Source: Acinetobacter calcoaceticus (lineage in GTDB: Bacteria > Pseudomonadota > Gammaproteobacteria > Pseudomonadales > Moraxellaceae). Taken from it: a stretch of 64,000 nucleotides of DNA. Of the stretch, positions 57,988 through 64,000 are shown one piece after another (the stretch's first letter is position 1; every line of letters begins with the position of its first letter). The notes beneath the pieces are model-generated. The model was not told the origin of the DNA. It was given only the letters and a program-made list of their open reading frames with translations, and did no database searches. The stretch lies in assembly GCF_016508255.1 (NCBI RefSeq), contig NZ_JADVKT010000004.1, positions 291,008 through 355,007 on the forward strand, given 5' to 3'. Made by a program: the position numbers and the translations under genes.

Positions 57988-58950
57988 GTGAAAATTATTT
58001 TTGCTGGCACCCCTGAATTTGCTGCAACAGCATTGGCGGCTTTATTAAAAACTTCCCATGAAATTATCGCGGTTTATACCCAACCAGACCGTAAAGCTGG
58101 TCGCGGACAAAAATTAACACCATCTGCTGTAAAACAGCTTGCTCTTGAACATAACATCCCTGTTTATCAGCCACTTCACTTTAAAGCATCTACAGAAGAA
58201 GGGCTTGCAGCTCAACAAGAACTTGCAGCTTTAGGTGCAGATGTAATGGTGGTTGCTGCCTATGGTTTGATTCTGCCTCAAGCAGTACTCGATACCCCAA
58301 AATATGGCTGCTTAAATATCCACGGTTCATTACTACCACGTTGGCGTGGTGCTGCACCAATTCAGCGTGCAATTGCAACAGGTGATGCTGGAACAGGCAT
58401 TACGATTATGCAAATGGCTGCTGGTTTAGATACAGGCGACATGATGTATAAAACCTATTGTGCAATTACTGCCGAAGACACATCAGCTAGCTTACACGAC
58501 AAATTAGCAGCTCAAGGTGCAACAGCAATTTGTGCAGTTTTAGAATCGGAAGCAACCTTACAAAAATATCTGGCAGAACGTGAAGTTCAAGATGAAAGCT
58601 TAACTGTATATGCACATAAATTAGTGAAGTCAGAAGCTCGAATTGACTGGTCAACCGATGCGATGCAACTTGACCGAAATATTCGTGCATTTAACCCTTG
58701 GCCAGTTGCCTTCGTTCAGCTTGACGAAAATAATGCTCTGCGTGTCTGGAATTCAACGACTTCTACTCAAAGCCAAGCAAAAGCTCAAGCTGGTGAAATT
58801 ATCGCGATTGATAAACTAGGTGTACATGTTGCTTGTGGCCAAGATTCCTTTATTTGTCTGACCAGTGTGCAATGGCCAGGTGGTAAAGCAATGAATGCCC
58901 AACAAATTGCCCAAACTCAAAAACTTCATGTAGGACAAATTCTGCCATGA
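57988..58950 (+). CDS. fmt: Methionyl-tRNA formyltransferase
   Basis: Formylates initiator Met-tRNA. It starts at GTG 57988, with 320 residues. The formyltransferase active site shows N110, H112 (CLNIHGSLLPRWRGAAPI) and D148 (AAGLDTGDMM); the C-terminal OB-like tRNA-binding domain is present. It overlaps rsmB by 4 nt (ATGA). The usual def partner is not in front. Confidence 0.95.
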   Translation: MKIIFAGTPEFAATALAALLKTSHEIIAVYTQPDRKAGRGQKLTPSAVKQLALEHNIPVYQPLHFKASTEEGLAAQQELAALGADVMVVAAYGLILPQAVLDTPKYGCLNIHGSLLPRWRGAAPIQRAIATGDAGTGITIMQMAAGLDTGDMMYKTYCAITAEDTSASLHDKLAAQGATAICAVLESEATLQKYLAEREVQDESLTVYAHKLVKSEARIDWSTDAMQLDRNIRAFNPWPVAFVQLDENNALRVWNSTTSTQSQAKAQAGEIIAIDKLGVHVACGQDSFICLTSVQWPGGKAMNAQQIAQTQKLHVGQILP

Positions 58951-60251
58951 GTCAGGTTTCAACAAATTCGTCACGTTTTAACTTACGTGCCCAAGTCGTC
59001 CAGACTCTATTAAAAGTTCAGCAAGGACATTCTCTTGCGAGCATTTTAAATACGCAGCTTAATCAAGTCGCAGAACGAGACCGTGCCCTATTTCATGAAC
59101 TTGTTTTGGGTACGCTACGTCAATGGTTTGCGCTTAAATCAATTAGCCTGCCATTACTGAGTAAGCCCTTAAATAATGAGGCGGTTGAAACTTGTCTTTA
59201 TGTGGGTCTTTATCAAGTTTTATGCACACGTATTGCCGCACATGCTGCTATCTCAGAAACAGTAGATGCGACCAAACAACTTGGATTCCCTGCACTCAGC
59301 GGCATTGTGAATGCAATTTTACGCCGAGCGACTCGTGAAACTGATGAGTTTGAAGAAGGTTTGCAACAAGCTCATGGCTTACCAAGTTGGCTTTATAAGC
59401 GTGTGAAAAAAGATTGGGGAGAACAAACTGAAGCTCTTTGCCAGTCTTTAAAACAAATCGCTCCTTTAACCTTAAGGGTCAATCAGCGCCACATTGGTCG
59501 AGATGCTTATTTAGCAAAATTACAAGCTTTAGATATTCAATCTCGTGCATGTGTTTTTTCTGAAGCGGGTATTGTACTAGAGCAGTCTATGCAAATTACC
59601 CAGTTGCCTGGTTTTGAACAAGGTTGGGTCTCTGTGCAAGATGAACATGCTCAACTTTGTGCAGAATTATTACCGGATTTAAATGATAAAATCGTGATTG
59701 ATGCCTGTGCGGCACCGGGTGGAAAAACAGCTCATTTACTCGAAAAATTTAAACCCGCACATTTAATCGCCATTGATCAGGACCCTAACCGTTTATTGCG
59801 TGTCACTGAAAACCTTAACCGTTTAGCACTTGATCAAAGCCATACAGAAATTCTGGCAGCAGATGCAACCGAATGGGTTCCAACACAACTAGTAGATTGT
59901 ATTGTGCTAGACGCGCCTTGTTCAGCAACAGGTGTTATTCGCCGTCATCCTGACATACGTCTCTTACGTCAATCTACTGATATTGCTCAAACTGCTGAAC
60001 TACAAAAGCAGATTTTGGAACACATGTGGCAACAACTTAAAGTTGGCGGCACATTGCTCTACATTACTTGTTCAATTTTGAAAATAGAAAATGAACAACA
60101 AATGATGGCTTTTTTTGCTGAACATGCTGATGCGAAAGAAATCAAAATTGAAGCCAAGTGGGGACTTGAGCAAACTCATGGTCGACAATTACTTCCACAA
60201 GCGCAGTCTGGTGACGGATTTTATTATTGTAAAATTCAAAAAATTGCATAA
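58947..60251 (+). CDS. rsmB: 16S rRNA (cytosine(967)-C(5))-methyltransferase RsmB
   Basis: A 434-residue methyltransferase. The N-terminal NusB-like RNA-binding domain (about 1-140) is followed by a SAM-dependent Rossmann domain with VIDACAAPGGKTAHLLE. The two catalytic cysteines lie in LDAPCSATGVIRRHPDI and YITCSILKIEN. It is translationally coupled to fmt. Confidence 0.95.
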   Translation: MSQVSTNSSRFNLRAQVVQTLLKVQQGHSLASILNTQLNQVAERDRALFHELVLGTLRQWFALKSISLPLLSKPLNNEAVETCLYVGLYQVLCTRIAAHAAISETVDATKQLGFPALSGIVNAILRRATRETDEFEEGLQQAHGLPSWLYKRVKKDWGEQTEALCQSLKQIAPLTLRVNQRHIGRDAYLAKLQALDIQSRACVFSEAGIVLEQSMQITQLPGFEQGWVSVQDEHAQLCAELLPDLNDKIVIDACAAPGGKTAHLLEKFKPAHLIAIDQDPNRLLRVTENLNRLALDQSHTEILAADATEWVPTQLVDCIVLDAPCSATGVIRRHPDIRLLRQSTDIAQTAELQKQILEHMWQQLKVGGTLLYITCSILKIENEQQMMAFFAEHADAKEIKIEAKWGLEQTHGRQLLPQAQSGDGFYYCKIQKIA

Positions 60252-60282
60252 AAAAAGCAGGCTTTAAGCCTGCTTTTTACTA
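60252..60282. terminator. Bidirectional terminator between rsmB and metS
   Basis: AAAAAGCAGGC (60252-60262) pairs with GCCTGCTTTTT (60268-60278) around TTTAA. It serves rsmB and, on the other strand, the metP-metS transcript. Confidence 0.9.
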
Positions 60283-60290
60283 GATCAGCA

Positions 60291-60434
60291 TCAAAGTGTG
60301 TGCTGATCTTTTACTTCTTCTAAAACATCATCTAACTCTTCAGGATGTTTCGATAAATGTAGAATGGATAAAATTAATCCACCCCACACAAACACCATCG
60401 AAATTACCATCATTACGATTGCCGAAGTATTCAT
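60291..60434 (-). CDS. metS: NSS transporter small subunit (MetS-like)
   Basis: A 47-residue protein missed by length cutoffs. ATG 60434 has a full AGGAGG ribosome site. It has one transmembrane segment (about residues 5-25, AIVMMVISMVFVWGGLILSIL) followed by an acidic tail (HPEELDDVLEEVKD). This is the pattern of the MetS/methionine-alanine importer small subunit that partners NSS transporters in Corynebacterium and others. It lies 12 nt after the NSS gene on the same strand. Confidence 0.85.
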   Translation of the reverse strand: MNTSAIVMMVISMVFVWGGLILSILHLSKHPEELDDVLEEVKDQHTL

Positions 60435-60446
60435 TATATTATCCTC

Positions 60447-61925
60447 CTAGCGATCTTTCATTTTACTTAACAGGATAGCAACGACTGCGCAGAAAATTAC
60501 ACTGCCCCAGCCGAATATGCCTTGTAAGCTCATGCTATAAGTATCATAGCCATTTTTGATCAAATTAAAAACAGTCATACTGAGTGTGGTTAACAAAATT
60601 AAAGAGGTGATGACCGTTAAAGTGAAATCCCATCCTCTACCTAATTGAATAGTTGAGATACGGTTGACATGATCACGGAGCTCTCTAAGGGCCGAACGCT
60701 TAAACCAAGCTACACTAATAATGGCTAATAAAGCGCCACCGACAATACCGATGTTATTGATAAAGTGATCAACGATATCAACCAGCTTAATTGCGTTTAC
60801 ACTTGAGAATAAAATAATTGATACAAACGCACTACCGCCACCAATAATCGTTACTGCTTTTTTACGCCCCCATTTCAACTTGTCTTGCATTGCTGCAATA
60901 GGCACTTCCAAAATACTGACCATCGAAGAAATACCTGCGACGAAAAGTGATGAGAAGAATAAGAGACCAAATAAATCAGCCCCTGTACCTAAACTTGAAA
61001 TAATTTTAGGGAATGCAATAAATGCTAGTCCAATCCCACCACTCACCACATCTTTAACTTCAGTACCAGCAGCATGTGCCATAAAACCAAGCGCTGCAAA
61101 AATACCAATACCCGCTAGAATCTCTGTTGATGCATTTGCAAAACCAACAATTAAACCCGAGCCCGTTAAGTTTGTTTTTGGTTTCAAATATGATGCATAA
61201 GTCACCATGATCCCGAAACCAACAGATAATGAGAAGAACGTATGACCATACGCAGCTAGCCAAACTTTATAATCCATCATTGCTGACCAGTTCGGTGTAA
61301 AGAATGCATTCAAGCCTTGAGCTGCACCTGGTAAACGTAATGACTGAATTACTAAAATAGTGAATAAAATGAATAATAAAGGCATGAAAATCTTATTGGA
61401 TAATTCCACACCCTTTTTCACCCCACCATAAAGAATGATTAAAGTAAGTGCCCAAATTCCAACAATTGGCCAGAATAAATGACTTACAAACTGTAGATCA
61501 AAACCAGTCTCTTTTGAGGTTTGTAAGTAAGTATTAAAGAAGAAGCCTTCAGGATCACTTCCCCACATTTGACCAATAGAAAAGTAAACATAACTACCCG
61601 CCCATGTCAGGACGCTCGCATAATACAGACCAATAATGATACAAACACAAACCTGCCACCACCCTAATGTTTCCCCACCTTTAAATAAGGCGCGATATGC
61701 TTTAGGAGGAGAACCTGTACTACGATGACCTACCGCATAATCTAAAAATAGTAATGGTAAACCAGCGGTAATCAGTGCTAATAAATAAGGTATAAGAAAC
61801 GCGCCACCACCATTTTCATAAGCAACGTATGGAAAGCGCCAAATATTTCCTAAGCCTACAGCCGAACCAACGGCTGCAATAATAAAACCAGATCGTGACG
61901 TCCAGTTTTCACGAGAATCTGTCAT
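60447..61925 (-). CDS. metP: Sodium-dependent NSS transporter (SNF family, MetP-like)
   Basis: A 492-residue LeuT-fold transporter with about 12 segments. It opens with the NSS signature GSAVGLGNIWRFPYVAYENGGGAFLIPYLLAL (Na+ and substrate site in TM1). It imports a neutral amino acid, probably methionine or alanine because of the adjoining MetS-type subunit; the exact substrate is inference. AGGTG precedes the ATG. Confidence 0.88.
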   Translation of the reverse strand: MTDSRENWTSRSGFIIAAVGSAVGLGNIWRFPYVAYENGGGAFLIPYLLALITAGLPLLFLDYAVGHRSTGSPPKAYRALFKGGETLGWWQVCVCIIIGLYYASVLTWAGSYVYFSIGQMWGSDPEGFFFNTYLQTSKETGFDLQFVSHLFWPIVGIWALTLIILYGGVKKGVELSNKIFMPLLFILFTILVIQSLRLPGAAQGLNAFFTPNWSAMMDYKVWLAAYGHTFFSLSVGFGIMVTYASYLKPKTNLTGSGLIVGFANASTEILAGIGIFAALGFMAHAAGTEVKDVVSGGIGLAFIAFPKIISSLGTGADLFGLLFFSSLFVAGISSMVSILEVPIAAMQDKLKWGRKKAVTIIGGGSAFVSIILFSSVNAIKLVDIVDHFINNIGIVGGALLAIISVAWFKRSALRELRDHVNRISTIQLGRGWDFTLTVITSLILLTTLSMTVFNLIKNGYDTYSMSLQGIFGWGSVIFCAVVAILLSKMKDR

Positions 61926-62543
61926 AAAACACCTAATGTTAAAAAATTGCTTATTTTTACTGCTATTGTTGATTGTTATTCCGCATGCAAAAAAGAACTA
62001 AAGAATATTTTTGTGTTTGATTAATAATAAAAAGCACCTTGTGAGTATTTTTATTTCAAACAAGCAAAAATAGAAAATTCCTCCTTAAAGATTTTTGTCC
62101 ATTTTTTGCCCCTATATAGCTGAACAATACCTGTTTTTATTTATTTTTACTGTAATTTCCGTCTGAAATTTTACGTTTTCTTAAAAATTTTTATTTAAAT
62201 TGGTTATTTTTTAGCTCACATTCATGTTTTAAAGCAGAATGTTAGGTCATTATATGCAATGATATTTTCTGTCATTTAAATTATTTTTCATTTTATAAAG
62301 TAGATATATCAACTAATTTTTTAGATATGCAAAAATAAAAATATTATCGGTTCATTTCACAAAATTTATACTCAAATGTTCCCAATAATGCCCATATCAA
62401 TTTAGAAATTATTTTATAAAAATCAATAAAATATCAGGTTTTTAAAATTTCAAATAATTGAATTTTTATATTCACCATTTTCCATCAATGTATTACTGCA
62501 CAGTTTTCTATATTATGCGCACAAAGTTTTCTTTTCTTAGGAT
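61926..62543. other. 618-nt AT-rich intergenic region
   Basis: The longest non-coding stretch in the window, between the divergent metP and outer membrane protein genes. It is very AT-rich with poly-A/T tracts. A TATATT/TATTAT near 62509-62516 could be the -10 of the outer membrane protein gene. No ORF, RNA or clear palindrome was seen. Confidence 0.5.
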
Positions 62544-63242
62544 ATGATGGTGAAAATATTAAAAATGTCGTTTGTAGCGCTTGGGATGAGCCTAAGTGGA
62601 TTCGCACAAGCAGATTTTATAGGGGTAAAGGGAGACGTTAGCTATTGGTTTTACGATGGTAAAGCAAATATGTCCTCACAATTACCTGATGATCAAGATT
62701 TAGATCGGAAAGGTAGCGCTCAACTTTCACTTGCTTTTGAGCATCCAATACCATTTCTTCCAAACGCAAAAATTCGTTATGTAAATTTAGATACTCAAAC
62801 TAAATCACAAACTCTAGGTCAAGCTAATTATAAAGTTGATTTAGATCATAGTGATTTTATTCTTTACTATGAGTTACTAGATAATATTGTAAGTGTAGAT
62901 GCAGGACTTGGTGCAACTGTATTAAATGGTGATATTACTGCGTATACAGGTAAACGTGTAGATATTAATAAGACATATCCTATTACTTATTTATCAGGTG
63001 AAGTAAAACTTCCATTTACAGGTTTAAGTGCTAAAGGTGAGGCAACCTATACAAACTTTAATGATGCAAAAATTACAGATGCATTAGCAGAAGTAAAGTA
63101 TAAATTCATCGATAATTTAGTAGTTGATTTAGGCCTGAAAGCAGGCTATCGCATACTCAATATTGATTTAAATGATTACGATAATAATGACCTAAAATTT
63201 GAATTTAAAGGTCCTTATGTTGGCTTAGAAGCGCATTTTTAA
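62544..63242 (+). CDS. TIGR04219 family outer membrane beta-barrel protein
   Basis: A 232-residue exported protein. The signal peptide ends near GFAQA (about residue 23). The mature part has alternating beta-strand pattern and the family hallmarks GVKGDVSYWFYDGKA and FEHPIPFLPNAKIRYVNLD, and it ends with phenylalanine (LEAHF), a BAM-recognised C-terminus. The function is unknown. The start is ambiguous among ATG 62544, ATG 62547 and GTG 62550, because AGGA lies very close. Confidence 0.85.
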   Translation: MMVKILKMSFVALGMSLSGFAQADFIGVKGDVSYWFYDGKANMSSQLPDDQDLDRKGSAQLSLAFEHPIPFLPNAKIRYVNLDTQTKSQTLGQANYKVDLDHSDFILYYELLDNIVSVDAGLGATVLNGDITAYTGKRVDINKTYPITYLSGEVKLPFTGLSAKGEATYTNFNDAKITDALAEVKYKFIDNLVVDLGLKAGYRILNIDLNDYDNNDLKFEFKGPYVGLEAHF

Positions 63243-63278
63243 ATCAAAAAATGAAATGAAATTTTAATACTCAAAATA

Positions 63279-63306
63279 AAAAAGAACTCTTATGAGTTCT
63301 TTTTTA
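63279..63306. terminator. Bidirectional terminator between the outer membrane protein gene and the GST gene
   Basis: AAAAAGAACTC (63279-63289) pairs with GAGTTCTTTTT (63294-63304) around TTAT. The right arm reaches the stop codon of the minus-strand GST gene. Confidence 0.88.
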
Positions 63307-63903
63307 TTCAACCATACTCACATATTTCGGGTATTTTTTAATTCTTTGACACCATGCTTGAATATTTGGATATAAGTTTAAATCGAACCCACCTTCCTCA
63401 GCGATATGCGTGTATGCATATAAGGCAATATCAGCAATGGTAAATTGACTTCCAACAAGATAGTCACACTTTACTAAAGCATTATCCATAATAGATAGAG
63501 CTTTATGGCCTTTTGGTTGTAAATTATGATATTCCTCTATTCTTTCTAGTGGTAAACCTAAATATTTATTAATAAAACGAGCAACAGCAATAAATGGTTC
63601 ATGGCTATACTGCTCAAAGAACATCCATTGGTATATTTTTGCTTTAATATAAGGATCTGTGGCAAGAAATTCTGTTCCCTCAGCTAGATAACCTAAAATA
63701 GCATTAGATTCACTTAAAACACGCCCATCATCTAGAACTAATACTGGTATTTTTCCATTAGGATTTAAAGATAAAAACTCTGTGGTTTGAGTATCTTTTT
63801 TTAAAATATCAATATGGATCCATCTATGTTTAATATTTAATAAGGAAAGTAGTAATTTGATCTTATAACAATTACCCGAATTTACATCACCATAGACTAC
63901 CAT
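63304..63903 (-). CDS. Glutathione S-transferase family protein
   Basis: A 199-residue GST with an N-terminal thioredoxin-like domain (VYGDVNSGNCYKIKLLLSLL, IPVLVLDDGRVLSESNAILGYL: cis-Pro and the ES motif for glutathione) and a C-terminal helical domain (FTIADIALYAYTHIAEEGGFDLN). Cytosolic; the substrate is unknown. The upstream 97 nt to the window edge are AT-rich promoter sequence. Confidence 0.87.
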   Translation of the reverse strand: MVVYGDVNSGNCYKIKLLLSLLNIKHRWIHIDILKKDTQTTEFLSLNPNGKIPVLVLDDGRVLSESNAILGYLAEGTEFLATDPYIKAKIYQWMFFEQYSHEPFIAVARFINKYLGLPLERIEEYHNLQPKGHKALSIMDNALVKCDYLVGSQFTIADIALYAYTHIAEEGGFDLNLYPNIQAWCQRIKKYPKYVSMVE

Positions 63904-64000
63904 AGGTACTTTCCCTTTATTCTTTTTGCATATTTAAGTATATAATTTTCTTATTATTTATAGCACGAATTTTTAATATTCTTGGTTTTTAATTTTGCAT

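Overview
This 64 kb window looks like core chromosome of an Acinetobacter, most likely of the baumannii-calcoaceticus complex. The DNA is AT-rich and densely coded. It carries a hut operon next to a zigA-like metallochaperone and a zrlA-like Zn-regulated lipoprotein, a pairing described in A. baumannii. It also has the gammaproteobacterial dapA-bamC-purC order. I saw no rRNA, tRNA, CRISPR array, insertion sequence, prophage or plasmid feature. Species assignment is inference from gene content; no search was possible.

Region by region: (a) 1-2042: the 5' end of murI and a DUF885 metallopeptidase-like exported protein. (b) 2295-10901: complete histidine utilisation locus on the minus strand, hutC-hutD then hutU-hutH-permease-hutI-hutG, with a matching HutC-type operator in front of hutC and of hutU. 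(c) 11194-14502: a membrane acyltransferase, then zigA and zrlA, each about 60 nt downstream of a strong Zur-box palindrome. (d) 14588-21445: tyrosine/phenylalanine catabolism: aromatic amino acid permease, fahA, maiA, a VOC metalloprotein, an IclR regulator and hpd. Homogentisate dioxygenase is absent. A 19-bp palindrome recurs before fahA and twice before hpd, and weakly before the permease. (e) 21550-30442: DUF523, BASS transporter, pncA, dapA-bamC-purC, rarA, YcgN-type protein, DUF1328 microprotein, dienelactone hydrolase and HIT protein. (f) 30583-39009: mutY, an LytM lipoprotein, tag, an alcohol dehydrogenase, a MocR regulator, and a LysR/aldo-keto reductase/MFS group. (g) 39049-47962: START protein, dapB, dnaJ, and a two-gene RND efflux operon divergent from a TetR gene, with a 28-bp palindrome between them. 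(h) 48133-63903: ppc, NCS2 pyrimidine permease, LysR/TauE pair, a double thioredoxin-fold protein, ilvD, fmt-rsmB, an NSS transporter with its small subunit (metS-metP), a TIGR04219 outer membrane protein and a GST.

How the genes work together: the hut enzymes convert histidine to glutamate, and in A. baumannii this is linked to releasing Zn from histidine complexes, which fits zigA and zrlA lying next door under Zur-like boxes. The aromatic block forms a second catabolic module with one shared putative operator. The least explained features are: the rarA leader (a 19-codon ORF threaded through four mutually complementary segments), the VOC protein with a four-ligand metal site in a cluster that lacks hmgA, a run of coupled mini-ORFs downstream of ilvD, and the double-domain thioredoxin-fold protein next to it.
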